Assembly: GCF_049257235.1 (NCBI RefSeq)
Contig: NZ_JBMMUF010000008.1
Span: 62,001 to 126,000 of the forward strand
Reading direction: 5' to 3'
DNA: 64,000 nucleotides
Origin: Pseudoalteromonas sp049257235
GTDB lineage: Bacteria > Pseudomonadota > Gammaproteobacteria > Enterobacterales > Alteromonadaceae
The translations under genes were made by a program, and so were the position numbers. Within the stretch, counting starts at the first letter, position 1. Each line of letters starts with the position of its first letter. Under the pieces are notes generated by a model that saw nothing but the letters and a program-made list of their open reading frames with translations, made no database searches and was not told the DNA's origin. This document shows, piece by piece, positions 17,287 through 27,296 of the stretch.

Positions 17287-18251
17287 TGAAGATTCGTTTG
17301 CCTCAAGGGGGATGGCTGCGCGTTGAAACCCGTAATATGAAGTTGCCAATGATTTAATGTGCCGATGTTGCCAGGCGCTTTGTCACGAAGTTGCAGTGTC
17401 CAAGTGCCATAGGCATTTTGGCCATTAAACACATTGGTGTTGTAAAGTTGATTAATATCACTCATAGAGCCTCCATCGCGGTCATGCAATGTGTAAATTT
17501 GTCCAATGGGAGACACTAAAACCACTTCTAAATCGCTCCTCCAACTGTGTTTGAGCATTAAACTCACTTCAAGCGCAAACGTGTTCAAATGATAAGGAAC
17601 GAAAATTTCGCTGGTACTGGCAAGTACAGAATTATCTTCGATAACGACACTCTCGCTGTTGGTAAATGTGTATGAGTGGGCATCATGGGGAATGACATTA
17701 AGCGCTACTGAGCTTTGTTTTACTTCCTCACCTTTGCTTGCGGTGACTGTAAACACATATTTTCCAAACTGAGTCGATTGCTTAGTCGGTACGTGTAATA
17801 CAATTTGCTCACCTGCACTGACACGTGTTTTTGATAAGGTGCTGCCAGCAAGTGCCGCTGCAACCGACACATTCCAATGCGCCCCTGAGGAGGCGGAGTC
17901 TTCGATACAAAACGCAAATGTGGCCGTCTCGCCAGCGTTAATTGTTTGCATGTAATTATCAGCGAACAGCGCAGCGTTGTTCAGTGAATGTGAGTCACTG
18001 TCGATGTCATTTTTTGGCTTGACGTGGGAATTGAGTGAATTCGGTGATGGTGCGACCAAGTTGCTGTAGTTTGAAAAAGAACTGTCATCGAAGTGTGTAA
18101 AAAAAGATAGGCTGGTGGTTATGGGCAAAGCAGAGCTAGAACCATTGCTTTGGAGCATGTTGGAAACTGGAGTGTGTTGGGCAAGCCATGGCTGATTGAG
18201 CATGGTCGAGCTTAAGAGCGAGAGTCCAATTAGCGATGTCAAAACGTTCAT
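17271..18251 (-). CDS. Secreted P-domain protein without a protease domain
   Basis: A 326-aa protein with a weak N-terminal signal (MNVLTSLIGLSLLSSTMLNQPW). Residues ~100-200 hold an Ig-like segment (FTVTASKGEEVKQSSVALNVIP). The C-terminal ~110 residues are a proprotein-convertase P domain (LEVSLMLKHSWRSDLEVVLVSPIGQIYTLHDRDGG...NAYGTWTLQLRDKAPGNIGTLNHWQLHITG). P domains usually follow a subtilase or metalloprotease catalytic domain; none is present here. It lies just downstream of the large S8 protease with a hairpin between, and could be a detached substrate-binding partner or a decayed protease. Confidence 0.78.
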   Translation of the reverse strand: MNVLTSLIGLSLLSSTMLNQPWLAQHTPVSNMLQSNGSSSALPITTSLSFFTHFDDSSFSNYSNLVAPSPNSLNSHVKPKNDIDSDSHSLNNAALFADNYMQTINAGETATFAFCIEDSASSGAHWNVSVAAALAGSTLSKTRVSAGEQIVLHVPTKQSTQFGKYVFTVTASKGEEVKQSSVALNVIPHDAHSYTFTNSESVVIEDNSVLASTSEIFVPYHLNTFALEVSLMLKHSWRSDLEVVLVSPIGQIYTLHDRDGGSMSDINQLYNTNVFNGQNAYGTWTLQLRDKAPGNIGTLNHWQLHITGFNAQPSPLRQTNLHYLTK

Positions 18252-18317
18252 AACCTAGGTTCCTTTATGGGTGAAGAGCGTCTCCTTTTTTGCTCTTGTT
18301 TATGTAGTTAGATGAAA

Positions 18318-18342
18318 TAGAAGGCCCACGTGGGGCCTTCTA
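18318..18342 (-). terminator. Hairpin after the large S8 protease gene
   Basis: A perfect 10-bp stem (TAGAAGGCCC / GGGCCTTCTA) with a 5-base loop lies between the S8 protease stop and the P-domain gene. The T run on the minus strand is short and interrupted. Confidence 0.6.
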
Positions 18343-18355
18343 GGAGGGTTACAAC

Positions 18356-21300
18356 TTAGTTACGTTTACCCTTGCTCTTAGGCATGGCCGCAATTACCAA
18401 TTCATAAGAACAGTTTGTGGTGTTGGTCTCACATACTTGGTAAGTGAAACTCGTAGCAGTTGAGTTAAAGCGATCTGTGTAAGAATCCTTCTTCACACCA
18501 GATTGAATTAACGTACCGTTACGATAGATATCAACAACCACAGGGTTTGGTGATGTCCAAGATAGTTCCGTGGTGATACGGTCGCCACTTTTTTGTGCAT
18601 TACCGTCTAGGACAATTGTTGGCTCTGGTACAGGCTCAGTCACAGTCACATCTTTACTTACTGAGTGAGTCGCACCGTCATCATCACTTACAGTTAACGT
18701 GACAGTGTAGGTGCCTGCAACGCTATAGCTGTGTGCTGGGTTTGCAAGTGTTGAGCTTGCGCCATCGCCGAAGTTCCAAGACCATGTAGTTACTGCGCCG
18801 TCAGTGTCGCCACTTAGGTCAGTAAATTGAGCATCTAGGTCGCTCGTGGTAAAGCTAAACTCAGCTACTGGTGCAACGTTTGTCGGTGCATCTTCAACAG
18901 TAAGCGTTACTTGAGCTTGGTCAAATGCGTCTTGCGAGTCATGTGCTACAGCTGTGATTGTATGTGCACCTGCACTTAGCGTGTTTGTGCTAAATAGGGC
19001 GCCTGTACCAATCTTACCGTCAAAGTTAGAGTACCAATCAATGCCCGCGCTCACGTCACCGTCTTCAGCATCTGTTGCTGTACCATCAAATGTGATGCTG
19101 TCTCCAAGCATGAAGCTAGAACCGCCTGTTGGTGCATTGATTGTCATCACTGGAGCTTGGTTTTCTGCTGGTGGTGGTAGAACCGCGTCACCATTTGATA
19201 CCGAGATGCTCCAGTTATTTAATACGCCTTCCATTGTGTAGCTAGACGTGTCTTCTACGTATAGACGCCATGTGCCTTTGCTCGACTCGCCAGCAAACTC
19301 AACCGGTGTGAATGTGTGCACGAGGTCGGCATTCCAGAATTGGCGCCAAGTCACGAGCTTCACTTGTTTACCAGAAGGTGATTGAAGCCATACGTTTAGG
19401 TGTTGCACTGAATTGAATGAAATATCTACAAACACTTCCATTGCATCAATGCTTACACCCGTTGGCAGGTCGATTTCAGTGTAAACGCGACCACCCCACT
19501 CAGGCATAGGCAGTGCTGTGTTGTTTGCGCCACTAACTGTGGTATTTGCATTGGCAACTGACAGCTCAATCGTTTGCTCGGTTGTTTGGCCCGCAGCATC
19601 AGTTACTGAGGCGCTAACAATGTGATCGCCAACCGATAAATCAGACTTAGAGAATGTTGCACCGTTGCCGATTACACCATCAATGTTTGAAGTCCAAACG
19701 ATATTCGCTGTTAAATCACCATCTTCAGTATCAGATGCGTTAGCGCTAAACGTAATGGTTTCGCCACTTAGGAATGCGCCGTTATTAATTGGCGAATTAA
19801 TGCCAACATTTGGTGCAAAGTCCGTCGTGCTCAGCGGTGCGCCACTAAGTTTCAATGACCAGTTATTAAGTACACCCGCATCGTTATTTGAGTGGTCAGC
19901 GACTTCAAGAGCCCATTGACCAAGGCCATTATCAAGCTCGTGATCAAATGTTTTGAAAGCCATTTGAATGCGGTTGCCAGATTGCCCTTCACGATCGCGA
20001 AGTACAGTCTCTTTACCACTTGGTGCAATCAATTTAATCACTAAGTCAGCAGCCCAATCATGGGTGATATCAATAGAGCCTTCGACCTGTGTTAACACCA
20101 TATCGTGAGGTACATCGATAATGCTGATTGCTGGGTCGTTCGGATTTGCATCGGCGATAAGCACGCTGTCGTTGTTAGAGTACTCGGTAGTAACACTGCC
20201 TTCTGGCCAGACACGAAGTGTTAGCGGCAAAGTCTTAGAGATAGTACCGTCAGTCGCTGTCACAGTCAGGTTGTAGGTACCTGGTTGTGTCGCAGAAGAA
20301 GTGTTAATTGTCATAGTCGTCGCTGTGTCAGCGGCAACTGGGTTTTGGCTGAACACGACTTCGGCATTAAGCTCAGGTACGCTTGAAAGACTCATAGTTG
20401 CTTCGCCAGTGAAGCCACCAGCAGCAGTTAGGTCAATCACAAAGTTTTGGCTAACGCCTTGGTTTACTGTTGCGCTGGCAGGAGTCGCGTCCATAAAGAA
20501 TGACGGGCCTGTACCACCTGAATCTGTCAATGCATTGATAAGATTCAAACGCTTCGAGTTGATGGTTTTACCTTCCAATGACACTAAGTGATCACCGGTA
20601 TTCATCAAGATGCTCTTAAGCTGTGCGGTCGTTAAATTAGGGTTACCCGACAACAATAAAGCCGCCGCGCCCGCAACATGTGGCGATGCCATTGAGGTGC
20701 CGCTAAACACGTCATAAGCGCCATTAGGCGTGGTCGACAAAATGAACGAGCCTGGGGCCGCGATATGTACTTTCTCATCACCAAAGTTAGAGAAGCCAGA
20801 AAGGTTATCGGCATTGTCTGTTGAAGCCACCGCCATAACGTTTGGTACGTCGTAACCTGCAGGGTAGAAGCCGCCGCCGTCAATGTCAGCCGAATCGTTA
20901 CCGGCTGCCGCCACGAACAACATGTCAGCATTGTTTGCTGCGGTTATTGCGTCTTTTAGTGTTTGAGTGAAACCACCGCCACCCCAACTGTTATTAAGTA
21001 CGCGAACATTGTGACCCGCATTTTTTAGGCCTACCATGTAATCAATACACTGAACACCATCAGCCAGCGTACCACCGCCTGAGCCTAAGAAACTACAGCC
21101 AACCATGCTGGTACGCCAGTTTACACCGACAACGCCAAGTTGGTTATTACCCGCAGCGCCGATAGTACCTGATACGTGTGTTCCATGAGCTCCAGTATCT
21201 TGCGGGTTACCATTATCTAAAATTGCTGAAATACCGTGAACATCATCAATATAGCCGTTGCCGTCATCATCAATGCCGTTGCCTGCAATTTCATTTGGGT

Positions 21301-21859
21301 TGCGCCAAATGTTTGCCGCTAAATCTGGGTGTGCAAAATCAAAACCAGTGTCGATAACACCGACAATGACAGATGCATCACCAATGGTGTAATCCCATGC
21401 TGCTTCAGCCGAGATTTTCTGCATACCATACAGTTCGCCGTAGCGTGTGTCGTCAGGAATAGCCGTGTGCTGAACGATGAAGTTAGGCTCTGCATATTCA
21501 ACGAGAGGGTGGTTTTCAAGGCTAGCCAAGACGCTTTCTACCTGGCGGCCTTTTCCGAGCTTTAAAACAGCAAGACGTCCATTGGCGATGTTACGAAAAC
21601 GATCATCAACGCCGTCTTCATTTTTGTCTTTAAACGAAACACCAAGGTTTTGTGCAAGAGCTTTACGTTCGTTTTTACTTACCTTTTGTTTGAACTTAAC
21701 GATCACCGTTTCTTGGTCATACTGCACTGCCGCTTTAGGTGGTGCTTGCAATGGTGCTTGAGCAACCGCCAGAGCAACGGGACTGAGTGTTGCTAGTAGC
21801 GAAGTGCTTAGCAATGTTGATAATAATCTGGAAGATGACTTCTTGGGTGTTTTCATCAT
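18356..21859 (-). CDS. Secreted S8 (subtilisin-like) protease with P domains and PKD domain
   Basis: A 1167-aa exported serine endopeptidase. I chose the ATG at 21859, with AGGAG 8 bases upstream; it opens a signal peptide (KTPKKSSSRLLSTLLSTSLLATLSPVALA). An inhibitor propeptide follows (VIVKFKQKVSKNERKALAQNLGV). The catalytic triad is visible: Asp in VGVIDTGFDFAHPDL (~170), His in GAHGTHVSGTIGAAG (~225) and Ser in FSGTSMASPHVAGAAALLL (~386). After it come an Ig-like repeat, two P domains (VPHDMVLTQVEGSIDITHDW... and LPTGVSIDAMEVFVDISFN...), bacterial Ig-like repeats, a PKD domain (VTTWSWNFGDGASSTLANPAHSYS, ~1030) and a small C-terminal beta domain also found in the neighbouring protease. Likely role is digestion of external protein. 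An AT-rich motif shared with the second protease lies upstream. Confidence 0.93.
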   Translation of the reverse strand: MMKTPKKSSSRLLSTLLSTSLLATLSPVALAVAQAPLQAPPKAAVQYDQETVIVKFKQKVSKNERKALAQNLGVSFKDKNEDGVDDRFRNIANGRLAVLKLGKGRQVESVLASLENHPLVEYAEPNFIVQHTAIPDDTRYGELYGMQKISAEAAWDYTIGDASVIVGVIDTGFDFAHPDLAANIWRNPNEIAGNGIDDDGNGYIDDVHGISAILDNGNPQDTGAHGTHVSGTIGAAGNNQLGVVGVNWRTSMVGCSFLGSGGGTLADGVQCIDYMVGLKNAGHNVRVLNNSWGGGGFTQTLKDAITAANNADMLFVAAAGNDSADIDGGGFYPAGYDVPNVMAVASTDNADNLSGFSNFGDEKVHIAAPGSFILSTTPNGAYDVFSGTSMASPHVAGAAALLLSGNPNLTTAQLKSILMNTGDHLVSLEGKTINSKRLNLINALTDSGGTGPSFFMDATPASATVNQGVSQNFVIDLTAAGGFTGEATMSLSSVPELNAEVVFSQNPVAADTATTMTINTSSATQPGTYNLTVTATDGTISKTLPLTLRVWPEGSVTTEYSNNDSVLIADANPNDPAISIIDVPHDMVLTQVEGSIDITHDWAADLVIKLIAPSGKETVLRDREGQSGNRIQMAFKTFDHELDNGLGQWALEVADHSNNDAGVLNNWSLKLSGAPLSTTDFAPNVGINSPINNGAFLSGETITFSANASDTEDGDLTANIVWTSNIDGVIGNGATFSKSDLSVGDHIVSASVTDAAGQTTEQTIELSVANANTTVSGANNTALPMPEWGGRVYTEIDLPTGVSIDAMEVFVDISFNSVQHLNVWLQSPSGKQVKLVTWRQFWNADLVHTFTPVEFAGESSKGTWRLYVEDTSSYTMEGVLNNWSISVSNGDAVLPPPAENQAPVMTINAPTGGSSFMLGDSITFDGTATDAEDGDVSAGIDWYSNFDGKIGTGALFSTNTLSAGAHTITAVAHDSQDAFDQAQVTLTVEDAPTNVAPVAEFSFTTSDLDAQFTDLSGDTDGAVTTWSWNFGDGASSTLANPAHSYSVAGTYTVTLTVSDDDGATHSVSKDVTVTEPVPEPTIVLDGNAQKSGDRITTELSWTSPNPVVVDIYRNGTLIQSGVKKDSYTDRFNSTATSFTYQVCETNTTNCSYELVIAAMPKSKGKRN

Positions 21860-21972
21860 CTGTACTCCTGTTGTTTGTAAATTAATCATTTGGTTGGTTT
21901 AGTTGTACGCACCCACTTCATTCTCCCTGTAAGACGACGCACGGTTCGCACTTCTTGTATGCGAATGTATAT

Positions 21973-22002
21973 ATTTATATACCTAGATATGTATATGATC
22001 AA
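21973..22002 (-). promoter_or_regulatory. Conserved AT-rich element upstream of S8 protease 1
   Basis: ATTTATATAC, then 14 bases, then GATCAA, embedded in TATA-rich sequence, 114-143 bases upstream of the protease start. The same pair with the same 14-base gap lies upstream of the second protease (24721-24750). Probably a shared promoter or activator site. Confidence 0.45.
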
Positions 22003-22591
22003 TACAAAGTTATCAATTAATTCACATTTATTTACTTAAATTGTAATATTTAGATTTATCTAATTGAAATTAAATGATTTAGTTGGTTGTGTTTTTTCTT
22101 GGTGTAATGTGGTTTTAGCGAGGTTTTTAAGGTTTTTCGAATCTTAATATGTATGCGAAGGGGTTATTTGCAGCGACTATGAAAGTGCTTACATACATAA
22201 ATATACAAATTATGGTTGTGTGCGAATTTACCCGACAAGACCAACTCTTGTTACATATCACTTCAGGTAATGCGCTAGGTAAATAGTGCGCTGGCTAACT
22301 AATGTGCTAACAACTTGGAATTTTCACTATGTAGAGATTGTGCCCAGAGAGTTGGTCACGCCCAGAGCATGACCTATAGCCCGCCAAAGCGATGAGTTGC
22401 CTCGCTGGGTGGGAAGCAGGGGATGAGTGACAAAGATGCACACGTGTTTGTACTGATTAACAATAGGGATAGCAAAGGAGCTGTGTATGTAGGCGTTACG
22501 TTGAGTGTGATAGGCGTCGGTTGAACTAATTTAAATGGGCTATGGGGTTAACTAACTTGCTTATAAGTTATAGCAGTCAATATCAGGCACA
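22003..22591. other. Intergenic region between the two S8 protease genes
   Basis: About 590 bases with no credible ORF on either strand. The sequence is AT-rich near the protease 1 promoter and more balanced from ~22250. A short imperfect hairpin GGTCA...TGACC lies near 22350-22372. No RNA family was recognised; a small RNA cannot be excluded. Confidence 0.5.
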
Positions 22592-22629
22592 AAAAAGCAG
22601 TGTCCCAATGGGGTAGGGCACACTGCTTT
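22592..22629 (-). terminator. Terminator of the frameshifted S8 protease gene
   Basis: On the minus strand AAAGCAGTGTGCCC pairs with GGGACACTGCTTT with one bulge, followed by a run of six T. It lies just after the protease stop. Confidence 0.78.
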
Positions 22630-22667
22630 GATTTGAACAAATTTCAGACCTCAGAGGTCAATATGTC

Positions 22668-24504
22668 CTAAAAACTTACGGTTACGTCACTTGAGCACAC
22701 ACTTGTATCAACTGAGTCGCACGCTTTGTAGACAAACGTACCTGATGAGTTACGCGTAAATTTGTCGCTATATACAACATCGGGTGCAACTGTCGCGATG
22801 AAGCTGCCATTGCGATATAGGTTCACGTCTCGGCTCGCCGATGCAACAAGTTCAACCACGTTTTTACCCTTGTTCATGGTGTGAGTTGCTGTCAATTCAG
22901 GCGTTGTTGGCGGCTCTGTAGGTGGTTCTGTTGGTGGCTCACTGCCACCTTGGCAACCATTAGCTGTTAAGTAATCGCTCGCCGCTTTGGCTTGAACTAT
23001 GCCATAGCCGAAGTAGACATCATGCCCTTGCGCACCTGCATCTAATGCGGTGGCCTTTAAAGCTTCGCGAATTTCTTCACCTGTACAGGTCTCATGATTG
23101 GACCATACCAACGCGGCAACGCCAGCAACAGCAGGTGTTGCCATTGATGTGCCACTCATATAGCCATAATCAGACGCACCGATTGATATTGATGCTGACG
23201 TAGCGTTCACCATAGCATCACGATCTGCCAATGCCACACCGGTTGCTGGGATTGATGTTTGGTTAGCAGTGCCTAATGTGCCGTACAGCATGCCGTCGAC
23301 ATTATTAACTATCACAGCGCCAATACCACCTGAGTTTTCGCAGTTCAGCACTTTGTCATGAAAACTAATATTACCGCGGTCAATAACACATATTTTACCC
23401 GCTGCATTGTTATCTATCAGTTCGGCGGTGCCCATAAAGTAAGTTGCGCCACTGGCATCGCCGGTGTTCTCCATACCTGAGTTGGCAATCGCAGTGCCAT
23501 CAACACTTAGAGATGAGCTAATCGCTAAACCCGCTGGATACGTTGACAGAGTTTGTACACCGCCTGCTGTCGCTTCAACACAAATGGTTTCATCAAATGA
23601 CGCGCGTTTACCGCGACCGCTGGTACAGCTTGGGAATTGTGAGAACTCGGCGATATTATTGTCTGCATCGTTTGCACCGATCATCATTACAGAAGGGTAA
23701 CCTGCAGGATATGAACGCGCAGAGTTTCCATCGTTACCCGCTGCTGCAACAATAAAACCACCATTGGCAACAAAGTTCGCAAATGCGTTTGATTCTGTGT
23801 TGTTAGCACCACCGCCACCGAGACTCATGTTAATAATGTTGGCGCCGCCTTCAGAGCATTTCTGTGTTGCGTAGGCGAGATCTGATGAATATGCCCATCC
23901 GCTTTCGAGGAACACTTTAACAATATGCATGGGCACACCCGGCGCCATGCCGATAACGCCATAGTCATTGTTGGCTGCGCCAATAGTCCCAGCAACGTGA
24001 GTACCGTGTGGGCCACCATGTACGTCCCATGCACCCGTACCTGGGTCGTCACTACCAGTAATAGCAGGCCAGTTGAAGTCAGTGTTTGATCTATCTAAAC
24101 CTGAATCGATCACACACTTTCATATCGCTTGCGCTATTAAAACTGAGTTGGTTTGCTTGTGATTGGTACACCGCATAAGGGGTAAGTTGTTGTGTTTGGG
24201 GATTGCCTGCATCGTCGTTATAGAGCGCCATTTGCCAACGTCGTTGGTCTTGCTCTACCAATTTTACATGGGGATTGTTGAGCAGGCCTTTGACTTGTTG
24301 CAGGTCTTTTCCTGCAAACGTCGCAGCGATAAAGCCGTTTCCATCAACATGGATATCCGCGCCAGATTGTGCTGCCAACGCTTTAACAATGCCTTTGTTA
24401 GCATTATCTACTTGGATGACAAAGCGAGAATCTTGCGCTTGGGCGCCACTGGCAAGGCATAAGGTAATGGCCGATATAGCACTTGCTAACTTCGTTATCT
24501 TCAT
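22668..24504 (-). pseudogene. S8 protease with PA domain, interrupted by a 2-bp frameshift
   Basis: Two open frames on the same strand form one subtilase. The first part starts at ATG 24504 (GGAGT upstream; signal peptide ITKLASAISAITLCLASGAQA) and has a propeptide, but leaves frame after SASDMKVC. The second frame continues with IDSGLDRSNTDFNW (catalytic Asp), HGTHVAGTIGAANND (His), a PA-domain insert (AAGKICVIDRGNISFHDKVLNCENSGGIGAVIVNN) and SGTSMATPAVAGVAALVW (Ser). Joining needs K-V-C-V-I-D-S-G, which is exactly restored by adding one GT to the GTGTGTG tract at 24111-24117. All catalytic residues remain, so the loss is recent, phase-variable, or a sequencing error. The C-terminus has a Pro/Glu/Thr linker and a small beta domain like that of protease 1. 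Confidence 0.88.
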
Positions 24505-25058
24505 AACATGACTCCTGTTATGTAGGCTAAAGCACGACATGAAGTGTTTCCCTAAACTGCATTTAGTTACTTGGCAACCTACGGCACATACCAAATTGCG
24601 TATCTTTTGTTGTCCCTGCTGAAGTACAGATACACATTCGAATACATGCAAAGCATTAATCTTTTGTTTTAACTAATAAAAGTTATTTACGGATTGATCT
24701 ACTTTGAAATCAATATATACATTTATATACATATAGATTCAAAAGATCAAACTTTATTAACTTCTTTTTTGCATTTGCCTGTTCGAAAGCGGAGTTTTGC
24801 TGTTGTTCGCCGCATAAACAACAGGGCAATTACATTAGGGTATGTTGATGTTTGCAGTAGTCATTGAGGTGTTCTGCTAAGGCAGAGCCTACATCGCATA
24901 GTGATTCTATGTCTCGTAGGTGATAACGCCGCGAAAATACCCCAATGCCACTTCCTTGAAGGCTGAAACAAAGTCCGTTCCTCAAAGGTAAGCACACCCT
25001 AGCTGTTAGTTGAAGTATAGTCAGTGATGTGTGTTCTTGCAGAGTAAGATGGTATTTG
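24505..25058. other. Intergenic region between the broken protease and the TPR kinase
   Basis: About 550 bases. It contains the protease leader and its AT-rich element at 24721-24750. A 92-codon minus-strand ORF (24830-25108) overlaps the kinase end, has no recognisable domain and looks fortuitous. Nothing else was identified. Confidence 0.5.
24721..24750 (-). promoter_or_regulatory. Conserved AT-rich element upstream of S8 protease 2
   Basis: ATTTATATAC, 14 bases, then GATCAA, identical in layout to 21973-22002, about 217-246 bases before the protease start. Co-regulation of the two proteases is inferred. Confidence 0.45.
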
Positions 25059-27293
25059 TTAGTGGGTCTTTGTTCTGGCTTTTGGGCAGTGAAGGATGAT
25101 TTTTGCACCGCCTAAGGCGGAAGTCTCAATACTCAATGTCCCTTGATGTGCTTGTATTATCTTTTTCGCAAGCGCTAGACCCAAACCAACACCACCTGAG
25201 TCACGACAGCGACTCAAATCTAAGCGCACAAATGGCTCTTGCACACGTTGGCGCTGGTCCAGTGGAATGCCGGGGCCATCATCCTCTACGATAATCTCGT
25301 AAAAGCTTGGTTGATTGTTGAGGGTCACACATACCTGCTGTTTGGCAAAGCGCGCGCCATTGCGCACTATATTCGACACTGCTCTGTTAAGCGCTGTGGC
25401 GTCAGCCTCAACAACACAGGGCTGCTGTCCTTTCTCGTTTAAATCAAAGTCAATATCTGGGTAGAGGTCTACATGCGACTCCAGCAGCGTAGACAACATA
25501 TTGCCAAGTTTTACGTCGCTGTATGTGATGATATCGCCATTGTTTTCAAGCTGAATAAAGTCCAAGGCTTCTTTGATAAGCTGTTCTAATTCACTAAGTC
25601 CGTCATTGATTTTTATCGCAAGAGTATTGCCTGACTCATTGGCTAAGTTGGCCTCTAGCATATCAAAGGCCAGTTGCACTCTTGCCAATGGCGCTCTGAA
25701 TTCATGGGCAATGGCTTGGATTAGTTCTCGCTGCGACTTGATGTTTTCGTTGAGTGAACGGTTTATCTTGTTCTGATGCATACGCTTTAAAAACAGCAAA
25801 ATAAACGCAAATAGTGCACACAAACTGGCGATAACGGTATTGCGGTTATAGCGCTGTTGTTCAATCTCTTTTTGCTTTAGGTTCTTATCGGCTTGAAGCA
25901 ACTTGATTTGTTGTTCGCGCTTTTCTGCCTCAAAGTGACTTAACAAAAACGCCATGCGTTGATCGCTTTCAGAGTTAAACATCTCGTCATTCAATTGCTT
26001 AAACTTTTCTAAGTAGGTGAGGGCGCTGGCTAAATCACCTCTATCTTTAAACAGAATGTATAAAAATTCATAGGCGTCTCGGCGCAGGCGTTTGTCATCG
26101 GTGTCGGTCGCGACTTCCACTGAGCGATTCGTTAAATGGATTGCCCGCTCATAATCGTTTTCTAATTTTGCTACTTTGGCATTGACCAATAGGGCATTCG
26201 CTTGCAGTGGCACAATTTGCAGTTCGGCTATGTGTTGCAGTGCTGGTTGCGCGTGCTCTTTGGCCTTTGCGGCGTCCCCGAGCTCTATAAAGGTGCTGGC
26301 GATATCAATATGAATACGTGCCATTAACCCCTGATCCTGCAGCTGCTCTGCTATCTCTAGCGCTTCGTCATATTGATGTAATGCTGCTTCAAATTGGCCT
26401 TTGCGTTGATGGGTCGCTCCTAGGCTGGTGAGTGTTTCTGAGGTGCCTAAGGTGTCTTTAAGGCTTTGGTAATAGCCCAGAGAACGCTGTAAATAAGACA
26501 GCGCCAAATCATAATCTTCTAGATAAAAATAGGTAAGACCAATGTTGCCTAAAATTTGTGCCAACCCCGGGATATCATTGAGCTCCTCTCTGATTTTTAG
26601 AGACTTCAGTTGATAATCCAAAGCAAGGCTATAGTTACCACTGGTGCCATGCATATTGGCAATGTTATTCAAAGAAACGGCAATGCTTTTAGGCTCATCC
26701 ATTTGCGTTTGCAGCTCAAGCGCGCGTTGAAAATTTTCCAGCGCCTTTTTGGGTTGCCCCATGGTTTGATAGATGATGGCAATGTAATTGGTGGTATTGG
26801 CAATTCCCCGGGTATCGTCTTGCTTCGTAGCTATGTCTTTTGCAATCTCAAATTGTTTAAGAGCCGAAGGGTAATCAGCGGTGCGCCAATAAATAATGCC
26901 CTGCATGGTAGTGGCTACGTATATACCGCGGGCATCAGCGAGTTCAGTGGCAATCTGTTTGCTTTGATTGGTGAGCTGTTGTGCACGCTCGTACTGGCCC
27001 ATGGAAACCAATGTCCAAATCATATTATTGAGCACCGTAGCGTGGCGTTTTGGGTCTGGGCTTTGCGCAAATACAATTAACGCTTGGTCGGCGTATTCCA
27101 AGCTTTTTGGTGGGTCATTATCGCGATACGCTTCCACCAGTTCGGTAAGTATGACGCCCTTATCCGTTAATGGTGCGGTGCTAAGTTGCCGCTCTAACTC
27201 TGTGATACGTTGTTGACGTTCATCTGCATAAGCGGCGTTATTAAGACATAGCGCGCTCAAGAACAAGAGAATGTATAGCAACTTAGCAGGCAT
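25059..27293 (-). CDS. Sensor histidine kinase with N-terminal TPR domain
   Basis: A 744-aa membrane kinase. A signal sequence (AKLLYILLFLSALCLNNAAYA) places about 420 residues of tetratricopeptide repeats in the periplasm (repeats such as QFEAALHQYDEALEIAEQLQD and DYDLALSYLQRSLGYYQSLKD). A coiled segment and one membrane helix follow (~485-505, IASLCALFAFILLFLKRM). The HisKA domain has IAHEFRAPLARVQLAFDMLEA with the phospho-accepting His, and the HATPase domain has NIVRNGARFA (N box), VEDDGPGIPLDQRQRVQEPF and GVGLGLALAKKI. It is co-transcribed with the response regulator 3 bases upstream. The signal sensed is unknown; periplasmic TPRs suggest a protein or peptide partner. Confidence 0.92.
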   Translation of the reverse strand: MPAKLLYILLFLSALCLNNAAYADERQQRITELERQLSTAPLTDKGVILTELVEAYRDNDPPKSLEYADQALIVFAQSPDPKRHATVLNNMIWTLVSMGQYERAQQLTNQSKQIATELADARGIYVATTMQGIIYWRTADYPSALKQFEIAKDIATKQDDTRGIANTTNYIAIIYQTMGQPKKALENFQRALELQTQMDEPKSIAVSLNNIANMHGTSGNYSLALDYQLKSLKIREELNDIPGLAQILGNIGLTYFYLEDYDLALSYLQRSLGYYQSLKDTLGTSETLTSLGATHQRKGQFEAALHQYDEALEIAEQLQDQGLMARIHIDIASTFIELGDAAKAKEHAQPALQHIAELQIVPLQANALLVNAKVAKLENDYERAIHLTNRSVEVATDTDDKRLRRDAYEFLYILFKDRGDLASALTYLEKFKQLNDEMFNSESDQRMAFLLSHFEAEKREQQIKLLQADKNLKQKEIEQQRYNRNTVIASLCALFAFILLFLKRMHQNKINRSLNENIKSQRELIQAIAHEFRAPLARVQLAFDMLEANLANESGNTLAIKINDGLSELEQLIKEALDFIQLENNGDIITYSDVKLGNMLSTLLESHVDLYPDIDFDLNEKGQQPCVVEADATALNRAVSNIVRNGARFAKQQVCVTLNNQPSFYEIIVEDDGPGIPLDQRQRVQEPFVRLDLSRCRDSGGVGLGLALAKKIIQAHQGTLSIETSALGGAKIILHCPKARTKTH

Positions 27294-27296
27294 GGT

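Noticed and set aside
24830..25108. 92-codon minus-strand ORF after the TPR kinase
   Set aside because: It overlaps the kinase 3' end in another frame, with no recognised domain and poor coding character.
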